Below are positions 1-7,143 of a stretch of DNA of 15,873 nt, in pieces (the first letter of the stretch is position 1; each line of letters begins with the position of its first letter). Source of the stretch: Flavobacterium psychrophilum (GTDB taxonomy: Bacteria; Bacteroidota; Bacteroidia; Flavobacteriales; Flavobacteriaceae); contig CAMAWK010000032.1 of assembly GCA_945861915.1 (NCBI GenBank), forward strand, positions 1 to 15,873. Reading direction: 5' to 3'. The notes under the pieces were generated by a model. It had not been told where the DNA came from. It made no database searches and saw nothing but the letters and a program-made list of their open reading frames with translations. The translations under genes were made by a program, and so were the position numbers.

Positions 1-309
1 GATATTATTACTAAAACTTGGTCGGGAAAAACAACCAAAGAATACAAAACATTCAAAGGACTGAAAAAGGAAAATTTGCGGGATAACATGACCAACACCG
101 AGTTGATTTTAAATATGTTAGCCGAAGCTTCTACCAAAGATATTTCGCAAGCAGTGAATCCAACCTCTTTTGCAGAAAGTAAAACTGTAGCTCAACAAGG
201 TGGTACCATTGCTGGAAATGCTCGAAAAGAATTGGAAGAAAGAACAGGTAAAAAAGTAGTTACTGGCTTGAATGCAAAACTATTTTTGGGGGATAAAAAG
301 GATTTGTAA
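1..309 (+). CDS. dinD: DNA-damage-inducible protein D (DinD-like), C-terminal part
   Basis: The reading frame is open from base 1, so the 5' part of the gene lies outside the window and only the last 102 residues are visible. The segment reads through MTNTELILNMLAEAST, then an ESKTVAQQGGTIAGNARKEL stretch and a GKKVVTGLNAK end. This is the pattern I associate with the C-terminal half of DinD. E. coli DinD is a LexA-regulated protein of about 270 residues reported to inhibit RecA filament activity; that role is family knowledge and is not shown here. Any SOS box would lie upstream of the window. The TTG at 76 is an internal codon, not a start, because the frame continues to the left. The next gene begins 25 nt downstream on the same strand. 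Confidence 0.8.
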   Translation, partial: DIITKTWSGKTTKEYKTFKGLKKENLRDNMTNTELILNMLAEASTKDISQAVNPTSFAESKTVAQQGGTIAGNARKELEERTGKKVVTGLNAKLFLGDKKDL

Positions 310-334
310 TGATTAGTATTATTAGCAACAACCA

Positions 335-2113
335 ATGAAAAACTTCATTCTACATACTTTCTTTTTTTTCTCCTTAGTTTGTTTTTCGCAAAACGAGCAA
401 TTGGCTCAGTATTATTATGACAAAGGAGATTTCGAGAAAGCTAAAATAAGTTTTGAAGAATTACTAAAAGCTACACCGCAAAATTCAAATTATTTTCAAA
501 AAACCATCGAATGTTACCAGCAATTGCAGCAATTTGATGTTGCCGAAAAAGCCATTCAAACTCGACTTAACAAATACAAACAAGCCAATCTTTTGGTTGA
601 ATTGGGCTATAATTTTCAGTTACAAAAAAAAGATGCTCAAGCCAAAATCTATTATGATCAAGCCATAGAAAAAATCAAAAAAAACCCGAATGAAGTATAC
701 AATTTGGGCTATTCTTTTGAGAAAAAAGTATTGCTGGATTATGCTTTAAAATCCTATCAAACGGCAGTAGAATTAGTTCCGACTTTCAATTTTAATTATC
801 AAATAGCTTTGCTTTATGGGCAACTAGGCAATACCGAAAAGATGATTGCTACTTTTTTGGATGAGGCTTTTGCCAATCCCCAAAATTCGCTCCAAATCCA
901 AAATCAATTAGCTCGTTTTATGCTCGAGCAGGGCGATGCAACCTTTAACGATACACTTCGAAAAGACCTTATTACACGAACTCAGAAAAGCCAAGATATT
1001 TTTTGGAATCACTATTTGAGTTGGTTTTATGTGCAACAAAAAGAATTTGGAAAGGCTTTTATCCAGGAAAAAGCCATTTATAAAAGGAATCCCGAATCAC
1101 TTTCGGATATTTTTAATTTAGGGAATTTAGCCATCGAAGAGGAAGAACACGAAATAGCCAAAGAAATATTTGCGTATATTCTCGAAAACACCAAAGACTT
1201 AGATTTGGTCATTCAATCGCAAGGCTATTTGATGGAAATGAAGATTGAAAACGCAAAGGAAACTGACTTTCCAGCCATCAATAATGAATTAATCGCTTTA
1301 TTGAAAGAATATGAAGTAAGTCCGATTACCTTGACTTTGCAGCTAATTCAAGCTCATTTTTTGGCTTTTAAAATGAAAAAAACCGAAGAAGGGAAAGCCA
1401 TTATTAAAAAAACACTCGAATTACAATTGGATCCTTTTGAAGCCGCCAAAGTCAAAATGGAATTGGCGGATATTTTACTTTTAGAAGAAAAATACAATCA
1501 AGCGTTGCTTTATTATTCTCAAATTGAAGAGAACCTAAAAAACGACGAGTTGGCACACGAAGCCAGTTTGAAAGCCGCCAAAACCAGCTATTTTCAAGGT
1601 GATTTTGCTTGGGCTTCTATACAGTTTGGGGCTTTAAAATCAGCAAATAGCCAATTGATAGCCAATGATGCCCTCGAATATTTCCTTTTAATTAGCGATA
1701 ACACCGTTGCCGATTCGACCCAAACCGCATTGAAACAATTTGCTAAAGGCGATTTTTTAAGGTATCAAAACCGAAACAAAGAAGCATCGGCTCAGTTTGA
1801 AGCAATTTTGAAAAGTTTTAAAGGACAGGAAATTGAAGCGGTAACGAAGTTGCGTTTGGGAACTATTTATGAACAAGAAGGCGAATTTGCTTTGGCTTTG
1901 AGCCAATATGAAAATTGCATCAATCAACATGCAGAATCAATTTACAAAGACGAAGCCTTATTTTTTGCAGCAGAAATTTACAATAAGAATACCAACCAAC
2001 CCGAAAAAGCAAAACTGCTGTACGAGCAACTCATTTTTAACCATCAAGATAGCATTTATTTTATCGAAGCGCGAAATGAATTCCGTAAATTGCGGGGAGA
2101 TAAGAACCTTTAG
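335..2113 (+). CDS. Secreted tetratricopeptide-repeat (TPR) protein
   Basis: This 592-residue protein starts at an ATG with an N-terminal signal peptide: a Phe/Leu-rich core, then VCFS before QNEQ. Cleavage is probably by signal peptidase I, because the residues before Cys16 (SLV) do not make a good lipobox. The rest is helical and built of degenerate TPR units, for example AQYYYDKGDFEKAKISFEEL near residue 25, and AQFEAIL and ALALSQYENCI units near the C-terminus. The spacing of Ala, Tyr and Leu fits TPR pairs at both ends and a less regular solenoid in the middle. It probably acts as a periplasmic or cell-surface scaffold, but no partner can be named. No catalytic motif is seen. A short hairpin (2105-2120) spans the stop codon but has no T-run. 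Confidence 0.85.
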   Translation: MKNFILHTFFFFSLVCFSQNEQLAQYYYDKGDFEKAKISFEELLKATPQNSNYFQKTIECYQQLQQFDVAEKAIQTRLNKYKQANLLVELGYNFQLQKKDAQAKIYYDQAIEKIKKNPNEVYNLGYSFEKKVLLDYALKSYQTAVELVPTFNFNYQIALLYGQLGNTEKMIATFLDEAFANPQNSLQIQNQLARFMLEQGDATFNDTLRKDLITRTQKSQDIFWNHYLSWFYVQQKEFGKAFIQEKAIYKRNPESLSDIFNLGNLAIEEEEHEIAKEIFAYILENTKDLDLVIQSQGYLMEMKIENAKETDFPAINNELIALLKEYEVSPITLTLQLIQAHFLAFKMKKTEEGKAIIKKTLELQLDPFEAAKVKMELADILLLEEKYNQALLYYSQIEENLKNDELAHEASLKAAKTSYFQGDFAWASIQFGALKSANSQLIANDALEYFLLISDNTVADSTQTALKQFAKGDFLRYQNRNKEASAQFEAILKSFKGQEIEAVTKLRLGTIYEQEGEFALALSQYENCINQHAESIYKDEALFFAAEIYNKNTNQPEKAKLLYEQLIFNHQDSIYFIEARNEFRKLRGDKNL

Positions 2114-2134
2114 AAAGGTTATTCGGTTAACTGT

Positions 2135-2170
2135 TTATTTGTTTATCCGAATTAACGATTAAACAAATAA
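2135..2170. repeat. Intergenic inverted repeat (stem-loop)
   Basis: TTATTTGTTTA at 2135-2145 is the exact reverse complement of TAAACAAATAA at 2160-2170, an 11-bp stem with a 14-nt loop. It fills much of the 73-nt gap between the TPR gene and the DUF4286 gene. The stem is almost all A-T and is not followed by a T-run, so it is a weak terminator candidate. It could also be an RNA processing site, an operator or a mobile repeat remnant. Confidence 0.45.
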
Positions 2171-2186
2171 CCAAATCAACAGTAAA

Positions 2187-2498
2187 ATGATCATCTACAA
2201 TGTTACCACCAATATTCACGAAACTGTTCACGACCAATGGATGATTTGGATGCAGCATAAACACATTCCGGAAATGTTGGCTACAGGCAAATTTTCGTCA
2301 GCCAAAATGTGTCGGGTTTTAATTGAAGAAGAAATGGGTGGCGTTACGTATTCAGTCCAATATTCTACCGATTCTAGGGATACTTTGCAAAAATATTATC
2401 TTGAAGATGCGCCTTTGTTGCGTGAAGAAGCACAAAAATTATTTGGGGATAAAATGCTTGCTTTTAGGACAGAATTGGAAGTGATTTCGGAGCATTAA
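2187..2498 (+). CDS. DUF4286 family protein
   Basis: This small soluble protein of 103 residues starts MIIYNVTTNIHETVHDQWMI. It continues with a HIPEMLATGKFSSAKMCRVL segment and ends with a YYLEDAPLLREEAQKLFGDK region. This is the pattern of the DUF4286 family common in Bacteroidetes, predicted to have a ferredoxin-like alpha/beta fold. No signal peptide or membrane segment is present, so it is probably cytoplasmic. It lies between the TPR gene and rsmA on the same strand, a neighbourhood I recall from other Flavobacteriaceae. Its biochemical function is unknown. Confidence 0.8.
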   Translation: MIIYNVTTNIHETVHDQWMIWMQHKHIPEMLATGKFSSAKMCRVLIEEEMGGVTYSVQYSTDSRDTLQKYYLEDAPLLREEAQKLFGDKMLAFRTELEVISEH

Positions 2499-2521
2499 AA
2501 AAAATTCTAGTTGTTCAGTTT

Positions 2522-2538
2522 TTAATAACGGTTATTAA
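2522..2538. promoter_or_regulatory. Perfect AT-rich palindrome upstream of rsmA
   Basis: TTAATAAC at 2522-2529 and GTTATTAA at 2531-2538 form a perfect 8-bp inverted repeat around one G. It lies 24 nt after the DUF4286 stop and about 70 nt before the rsmA start. The size and symmetry would suit an operator for a dimeric regulator or a weak hairpin (7-bp stem, CGG loop). No regulator can be named. Confidence 0.35.
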
Positions 2539-2575
2539 TTCGTGTTTTTGCGGTAAAATAAAATAATAATAATAA

Positions 2576-2603
2576 GTGAGATTGCCTCGTGCCTCGCAAT
2601 GAC
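2576..2603. repeat. Fragment of a GTCATTGCGAGG-type intergenic repeat
   Basis: On the minus strand this 28-bp segment begins GTCATTGCGAGGCACGAGGC and ends AATCTCAC. It matches a short extragenic repeat motif (GTCATTGCGAGG followed by a purine-rich stretch and GCAATCTC) that I recall from many bacterial genomes, including Bacteroidetes. It ends 3 nt before the rsmA ATG and so forms part of that gene's leader. It is clearly richer in G and C than the flanking (ATA)n-like DNA. The family assignment is from memory of the motif; the copy number in this genome cannot be seen from one window. Confidence 0.55.
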
Positions 2604-2606
2604 AAT

Positions 2607-3386
2607 ATGGAAAAAGTAAAAGCCAAAAAACACCTCGGGCAACATTTTTTGAAAGACGAAAGCGTAGCCAAAGCCATTGCCGATACTTTGAGTTTAGAAG
2701 GCTATAACGAAGTTTTGGAAATAGGACCTGGAATGGGCGTTCTAACTAAATATTTGTTAGAGAAACCAATATCCACTTATGTAATTGAAATCGATACTGA
2801 ATCGGTGGATTATTTGAATGCCAATTACCCAAAATTGCACGATAAAATAATCGCTAAAGATTTTTTGAAATACAACATAAACGAAATTTTCGAGAACAAA
2901 CAATTTGCCATCATTGGCAATTTTCCTTATAATATTTCGACACAAATTGTTTTCAGAACGTTGGAATTACGTCATCAAATTCCTGAATTTTCTGGAATGT
3001 TTCAGAAAGAAGTAGCGGAACGCATTTGCGAAAAAAAAGGAAGCAAAACATACGGAATCCTGTCGGTTTTGGTTCAGGCTTTTTATGAAGCTAGTTATTT
3101 ATTTACAGTAGATGAACATGTTTTTATTCCGCCTCCAAAAGTAAAATCTGGTGTTTTGCGTTTACGCCGAAAAGAAAATTACAGTTTGCCTTGCGGCGAA
3201 AAATTGTTTTTTACGGTGGTAAAAACGGCTTTCCAACAGAGAAGAAAAACCTTGAGAAATAGTTTAAAAACATTAAATTTGTCCGATATTTTGAGAGAAG
3301 ATGAACTTTTTAATCTTCGCCCAGAGCAACTTAGCGTCGAACAATTTATAGTGTTGACCCAAAAAATTGAAGCCGATGGAATTTAA
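2607..3386 (+). CDS. rsmA: 16S rRNA (adenine(1518)-N(6)/adenine(1519)-N(6))-dimethyltransferase
   Basis: RsmA (KsgA) uses S-adenosylmethionine to dimethylate two adjacent adenines in the 3' terminal hairpin of 16S rRNA, a late step of small-subunit assembly. With the ATG at 2607 the protein has 259 residues, normal for the family. Visible motifs are LGQHFL at 10-15, the SAM-binding loop EIGPGMG at 38-44, the acidic residue of EID at 61-63 and the catalytic motif NFPYNI at 105-110. FQKEVAERI follows, and the C-terminal helical domain contains [16 protein letters not shown] at 2589 would add six residues, but these are encoded by the repeat at 2576-2603, so the ATG is preferred. The last 11 nt overlap mgtE, which suggests translational coupling. 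Confidence 0.96.
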   Translation: MEKVKAKKHLGQHFLKDESVAKAIADTLSLEGYNEVLEIGPGMGVLTKYLLEKPISTYVIEIDTESVDYLNANYPKLHDKIIAKDFLKYNINEIFENKQFAIIGNFPYNISTQIVFRTLELRHQIPEFSGMFQKEVAERICEKKGSKTYGILSVLVQAFYEASYLFTVDEHVFIPPPKVKSGVLRLRRKENYSLPCGEKLFFTVVKTAFQQRRKTLRNSLKTLNLSDILREDELFNLRPEQLSVEQFIVLTQKIEADGI

Positions 3387-4728
3387 AATCAGCAGAACTT
3401 TTTTTAGAGAACTAAAAAAAATCATCAAAAGCAAAGACAAAGTAGAATTAGACATTCTACTTAAAGATATGCACCATGCTGATATTGCTGAGGTTTTAGA
3501 AAAACTTAGTTTTAAGAATGCCATTTATCTTTTTAAGGTTTTAGATTCTGAAAAAACCGCAGAAATATTACTAGAACTAGACGAAGATTTACGGGAGAAA
3601 ATACTAAACCGCCTTTCACCAAAAGAAATTGCTGAAGAGCTTGATGAGCTTGAAACCAATGATGCTGCGGATATTATTGCTGAACTTTCTGAATCGAAAA
3701 AAAGTCAGGTAATTTCGGAACTGCAAGATGAAGAACACGCCAAAGACATTGTCGATTTGTTGCGTTATGCCGAAAACACTGCTGGAGGTTTGATGCACAA
3801 AGAATTAGTAAAAGTCAACGAAAACTGGAATGTTTTGAATTGCATGAAAGAAATGCGTATTCAGGCCAAAAATATTTCAAGGGTTCATTCCATTTATGTG
3901 GTAGACGATGAGGATAAATTGATTGGTCGATTGTCACTAAAAGATTTGTTGACTACTTCTACCAAAACGCCAATAAGTGAGGTTTACATTAAAAAATTGA
4001 ACTTTGTTTCTATCGAAACCGAGGATGTTGAGGTGGCTCGAATCATGCAAAAATACGATTTAGAGGCGATTCCAGTGGTGGATGAAATAGGTCGTTTGGT
4101 GGGTCGAATTACCATTGATGACATTGTGGATGTAATTAAGGATGAAGCCAACGAGGATTATCAATTAGCGGCGGGTATCTCACAAGATGTTGAAGCGGAC
4201 GACAGTATTATGGAATTGACCAAAGCCCGTTTGCCTTGGTTAGTTTTGGCGCTTTTAGGCGGATTTATTTCAGTAAAAGTACTTGGATTATTTGGTGGCG
4301 CTATGGAACAGCACGGAAATTTATTCTTTTTCACACCGCTAATTGCCGCTATGGCAGGCAATGTTGGTGTACAATCTTCGGCAATAATTGTACAAGGTTT
4401 GGCAAATGGAACTTTGAGCGGTTCCTTATTCAACCGATTGATAAAAGAAGTTTCATTGAGTTTATTGAATGGGATCATCTTAGCTTCCATATTATTTTTA
4501 GGAAGTCATTTTCTGTTGGATGTGTCGTTTATAATAGGAATTATTGTTACAATTGCATTAGTTTCCGTAATCATCATTGCCTCACTTATTGGCACTTTTG
4601 TTCCATTATTATTAGACAAATTCGATATAGATCCAGCATTGGCAACAGGACCATTTATCACGACAAGTAATGATATTTTCGGGATTCTAATTTATTTTAG
4701 TATTGCACGATTGATTTTAGGATTTTAA
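3376..4728 (+). CDS. mgtE: Magnesium transporter MgtE
   Basis: MgtE is a dimeric Mg2+-selective channel of the inner membrane, gated by Mg2+ binding to its cytosolic domains. The 450-residue length is typical. Residues from about 20 to 130 form the helical MgtE_N domain. Residues from about 135 to 260 form a CBS pair, with [20 protein letters not shown] and [20 protein letters not shown]. The C-terminal part from about 285 carries five membrane helices. The family signatures [20 protein letters not shown] (324-343) and [14 protein letters not shown] (423-436) are intact; Asp433 corresponds to the pore aspartate of the family. The start is the ATG at 3376, inside the end of rsmA. A TTG at 3367 would add only three residues and is less likely. 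The pairing with rsmA looks positional rather than functional. Confidence 0.96.
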   Translation: MEFKISRTFFRELKKIIKSKDKVELDILLKDMHHADIAEVLEKLSFKNAIYLFKVLDSEKTAEILLELDEDLREKILNRLSPKEIAEELDELETNDAADIIAELSESKKSQVISELQDEEHAKDIVDLLRYAENTAGGLMHKELVKVNENWNVLNCMKEMRIQAKNISRVHSIYVVDDEDKLIGRLSLKDLLTTSTKTPISEVYIKKLNFVSIETEDVEVARIMQKYDLEAIPVVDEIGRLVGRITIDDIVDVIKDEANEDYQLAAGISQDVEADDSIMELTKARLPWLVLALLGGFISVKVLGLFGGAMEQHGNLFFFTPLIAAMAGNVGVQSSAIIVQGLANGTLSGSLFNRLIKEVSLSLLNGIILASILFLGSHFLLDVSFIIGIIVTIALVSVIIIASLIGTFVPLLLDKFDIDPALATGPFITTSNDIFGILIYFSIARLILGF

Positions 4729-4741
4729 AAAATTAGGATTT

Positions 4742-4762
4742 AGCCACAGATTAGCACAGATT
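4742..4762. repeat. Short direct repeat (CACAGATT twice) after mgtE
   Basis: CACAGATT occurs at 4745-4752 and again at 4755-4762, giving a 10-nt period, followed by a run of seven T. The phrase AGCCACAGATTAGCACAGAT resembles an intergenic repeat that I recall as frequent in Bacteroidetes and other genomes; that identification is from memory. It starts 13 nt after the mgtE stop. No stem is formed, so the T-run alone does not make a convincing terminator. Confidence 0.4.
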
Positions 4763-4848
4763 TTTTTATTAGGATGTCGTTTTTTTGACTCTTCGTTAAA
4801 TAAATTATAAAATACAAAAACAACAAAAGGTAACACATTCCCATATCA

Positions 4849-4881
4849 GTTCCCCCTCCTTTGGAGGGGGCTAGGGGGAGG
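4849..4881. repeat. G/C-rich hairpin repeat upstream of proC
   Basis: CCCCCTCC at 4852-4859 and GGAGGGGG at 4863-4870 form a perfect 8-bp stem with a TTT loop, followed by CTAGGGGGAGG. It stands out sharply from the AT-rich DNA around it. Its arrangement (pyrimidine tract, loop, purine tract, CTAGGGGG) fits a REP-like family that I recall from Flavobacterium intergenic regions. It ends 15 nt before the proC ATG and would sit in the proC leader RNA, where the stem could affect translation or stability. Its AGGGGGAGG end is purine-rich and SD-like, but Bacteroidetes generally do not depend on SD sites. Confidence 0.6.
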
Positions 4882-4896
4882 AAAAACATATACAAA

Positions 4897-5673
4897 ATGA
4901 AAGTACATATCATAGGAGGAGGAAACCTGGGTGTTTCAATAGCAGTAGGATTAGCGAAGTTTTCTAAGGATAACCAAATTACTGTTACCAGACGAAACAC
5001 ATCAAGCATTCTATATTTAGAAAAATTAGATATTACGGTTTCAACTGATAATAAGCATCAAATTCAAGAGGCGGATGTTATTATTTTGACTATCAAACCG
5101 TATCAAGTGAACACGGTTTTAACCGAAATCCTACCAGTAATTTCCAATAAAACGATTGCTTCAGGAGTAAGCGGATTGTCTATTGAAGGGCTTCAAAATA
5201 AAATAGGAGAATCGAATACTGCCATCCGAATCATGCCAAATATTGCGGCTCAATTTGGTGCATCGGCAACTTGTATTGCCTTTGACGAAAAGCATAAAGA
5301 TCAGGCTCAAAAAGTAGTAGCTTTATTCCAAGACCTGGGAACCGCTCCGATTATTGATGAAAAATTGATGGATGCTGCGACCGTTTTAGCCGCTAGCGGA
5401 ACAGCTTTTGCCTTGCGATACATTCGCGCTTCGATGCAAGCTGGAATCGAAATCGGGTTTGATTGGCAAACCGCTTTGGCTATTTCAGCTCAAACCGTAA
5501 AAGGCGCAGCCGAAATGATTCTCGAAGAAAACATACACCCAGAACAATTAATAGATCGTGTAACCACGCCGCAAGGCTGTACAATTGCTGGTTTAAACGA
5601 AATGGAAACTCACGGATTCAGTTCGTCATTGGTTCGCGGAATTAAAGCAGCTTTGAAGAAAATTAAGGGATAA
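4897..5673 (+). CDS. proC: Pyrroline-5-carboxylate reductase
   Basis: ProC reduces 1-pyrroline-5-carboxylate to L-proline with NAD(P)H, the last step of proline synthesis, in the cytoplasm. The 258-residue protein begins with a Rossmann beta strand and dinucleotide loop, IIGGGNLG at 5-12. The KPYQVNTVL segment follows, and then the family C-terminal dimerisation domain. That domain contains LAASGTAFALRYIRASMQAG and the signature TTPQGCTIAGLNEME near residue 230. The ATG at 4897 gives the usual N-terminus. A TTG at 4861 would add twelve residues encoded by the hairpin repeat and is rejected. The gap to mgtE is 168 nt, so it probably has its own promoter, though no TAnnTTTG site is found there. 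Confidence 0.93.
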   Translation: MKVHIIGGGNLGVSIAVGLAKFSKDNQITVTRRNTSSILYLEKLDITVSTDNKHQIQEADVIILTIKPYQVNTVLTEILPVISNKTIASGVSGLSIEGLQNKIGESNTAIRIMPNIAAQFGASATCIAFDEKHKDQAQKVVALFQDLGTAPIIDEKLMDAATVLAASGTAFALRYIRASMQAGIEIGFDWQTALAISAQTVKGAAEMILEENIHPEQLIDRVTTPQGCTIAGLNEMETHGFSSSLVRGIKAALKKIKG

Positions 5674-5686
5674 ATAATATTTAATT

Positions 5687-5707
5687 GCAGTTTTCAGTTA
5701 ACAGTGT
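5687..5707. repeat. Degenerate 7-nt tandem repeat after proC
   Basis: Three degenerate heptamers follow one another: GCAGTTT, TCAGTTA and ACAGTGT, sharing a CAGT core. They begin 14 nt after the proC stop. The 7-nt period is the same as that of the clearer TCTGAAA array 44 nt downstream, though the unit sequence differs. Confidence 0.4.
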
Positions 5708-5750
5708 GCATCCTCGTAAAATGAATAATCCCATATTCACAAACACAAAA

Positions 5751-5778
5751 TCTGAAATCTGAAATCTGAAACCTGAAA
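5751..5778. repeat. TCTGAAA heptamer tandem repeat (4 copies)
   Basis: Three exact copies of TCTGAAA (5751-5771) are followed by one variant, CCTGAAA (5772-5778). The array ends 2 nt before the TTG start of the dehydrogenase gene and so occupies its immediate 5' leader. Heptamer arrays can change copy number by slipped-strand mispairing, which would change leader spacing but not the reading frame from the TTG. Confidence 0.7.
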
Positions 5779-5780
5779 TT

Positions 5781-6734
5781 TTGAATCCACCTATCAAAAT
5801 CCTACACCTCGACAGCAATCATCCCATTCTTTGGGAACAATTGCAAGCGGCTGGATTTGAAAACTACGAAGATTTTACTTCTTCTAAAACAGAAATCGAA
5901 GCGAAAATCCACGATTATCAAGGTATTGTGATTCGTAGTAGATTCAAAATTGACAAAACCTTTTTTGACAAAGCCACCAATTTGCAATTCATTGCTAGAG
6001 TAGGAGCTGGATTAGAAAGCATCGATTGTGAATATGCATTGTCCAAAAATATTCAACTAATTGCTGCGCCAGAAGGCAACAGAAATGCGGTTGCAGAACA
6101 TAGTTTAGGTATGATTTTGTCGCTTTTTAATAATTTGAACGTTGCCGACAACGAAATAAAATCAGGGCAATGGAACCGAGAAAAAAATCGTGGGCACGAA
6201 TTGGATGGAAAAACTGTTGGCATTATTGGGTATGGCAATATGGGAAAATCCTTTGCCAAAAAGCTACGAGGGTTTGAAGTTGAAGTCTTGTGTTATGACA
6301 TTTTAGACAATGTAGGCGATGAAAATGCGAGACAAGTTTCACTCTCAGAATTGCAGCAAAAAACCGACTTGCTAAGTTTACATATTCCTTGGACAACCGA
6401 AACCGATAAAATGATTGATGCCGATTTTATCAATGCTTTTGCTAAACCGTTTTGGATTATCAACACTTCAAGAGGCAAAAATATTGTCACTACCGATTTA
6501 GTCGAAGCATTGAAATCTGAAAAAATTCTCGGTGCTGGATTGGATGTTTTAGAATATGAGAAATTATCTTTTGAAACCCTTTTTCAAGATAAAAATACGA
6601 CAGAAGCTTTTGACTATTTATTGTATGCCAAAAATGTAATTCTTACACCACATATCGCAGGTTGGACATTTGAAAGCCATGAACGTTTGGCACAAGTGAT
6701 TGTAGATAAAATTAAAGAAAAATACGATAATTAG
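5781..6734 (+). CDS. NAD-dependent D-2-hydroxyacid dehydrogenase, SerA-like without ACT domain
   Basis: This 317-residue enzyme belongs to the D-isomer-specific 2-hydroxyacid dehydrogenases, close in pattern to phosphoglycerate dehydrogenase. The substrate-domain loop RVGAGLESID is at 73-82 and the NAD-binding loop GYGNMG at 150-155. The catalytic triad is complete: Arg231 in NTSRG, Glu260 in LDVLEYE and His291 in TPHIAG. It lacks the C-terminal ACT domain of E. coli SerA, so serine feedback control of that kind is not expected. It may oxidise 3-phosphoglycerate for serine synthesis, but the substrate is inferred and a different 2-hydroxyacid is possible. Non-ATG initiation is forced: an in-frame TGA lies at 5760-5762 and the first in-frame ATG is at codon 111. 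TTG at 5781 is chosen; CTG 5766 or ATT 5778 are alternatives. Confidence 0.88.
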   Translation: MNPPIKILHLDSNHPILWEQLQAAGFENYEDFTSSKTEIEAKIHDYQGIVIRSRFKIDKTFFDKATNLQFIARVGAGLESIDCEYALSKNIQLIAAPEGNRNAVAEHSLGMILSLFNNLNVADNEIKSGQWNREKNRGHELDGKTVGIIGYGNMGKSFAKKLRGFEVEVLCYDILDNVGDENARQVSLSELQQKTDLLSLHIPWTTETDKMIDADFINAFAKPFWIINTSRGKNIVTTDLVEALKSEKILGAGLDVLEYEKLSFETLFQDKNTTEAFDYLLYAKNVILTPHIAGWTFESHERLAQVIVDKIKEKYDN

Positions 6735-6751
6735 TTTTTTATTTTGAAATT

Positions 6752-7096
6752 CTAATTTTCTAAAAATGCTTTTAAATCTGCAATTCTAGCTTCTGTTTTT
6801 TCTGCTAGACAACTAGAATAAATTAGTGGTTGTATACTTCCACCACTATATTGTTCAGCATCGAATTTACAGTGAGAATCACGAAACTTTATCCAATCTT
6901 GTTGAGCCTTAATCAATAATATTTTTTGTTTTTCGTCTAAAGTCCCTATAACTTTTTTATATATTTTGTTGAGTTCTTTGGCTACTTTGTTGAATTCAGC
7001 GTTAGCAGTTTGATTCATTTCTGCTTGAGTTTGGGCTTTTACATTGATACTAGTCAGAATCATAAAAAGCATTATAATTGAAATTTTTCTTAACAT
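6752..7096 (-). CDS. LprI-like secreted protein (DUF1311)
   Basis: This small exported protein of 114 residues has a signal peptide with a basic start, a hydrophobic core and a VKA cleavage site before QTQ at about residue 22. The mature part fits the lysozyme-inhibitor LprI N-terminal domain (DUF1311). It has a helical region, then AQQDWIKFRDSHCKF, then YSGGSIQPLIYSSCLAE and a TEARIADL helix. Cys76 and Cys96 sit where the family has a conserved disulfide. LprI of Mycobacterium tuberculosis inhibits lysozyme; a similar role here is only a possibility. It lies 47 nt downstream of the acyltransferase gene on the same strand and could be cotranscribed. Its 3' end faces the dehydrogenase gene across a 17-nt convergent gap. 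Confidence 0.82.
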   Translation of the reverse strand: MLRKISIIMLFMILTSINVKAQTQAEMNQTANAEFNKVAKELNKIYKKVIGTLDEKQKILLIKAQQDWIKFRDSHCKFDAEQYSGGSIQPLIYSSCLAEKTEARIADLKAFLEN

Positions 7097-7143
7097 TTTT
7101 TAAGTAATAATTAGTTTTTTAAAGTGCTGAAGAAGCTTTAAAT

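Noticed and set aside
335-400. Lipobox at Cys16 of the TPR protein
   Set aside because: The residues before the cysteine (SLV) do not fit the lipobox; an ordinary signal peptidase I site after CFS is more likely.
4236-4670. Plus-strand ORF of 144 codons overlapping mgtE in another frame
   Set aside because: It is rich in Cys, Trp, Arg and Ile in a pattern typical of a shifted frame; mgtE signature motifs occupy the same bases.
4740-5009. Minus-strand ORF of 89 codons antisense to the proC start
   Set aside because: It runs across the hairpin repeat and the conserved Rossmann start of proC; the product has no recognisable pattern.
5751-5778. CRISPR-like array
   Set aside because: The units are only 7 nt and adjacent without spacers, so this is a simple tandem repeat.
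7119-7141. Terminator between olsF and the LprI-like gene
   Set aside because: TTAAAG/CTTTAA can pair, but on the minus strand it is followed by an A-run rather than a T-run, so it is not a convincing terminator.
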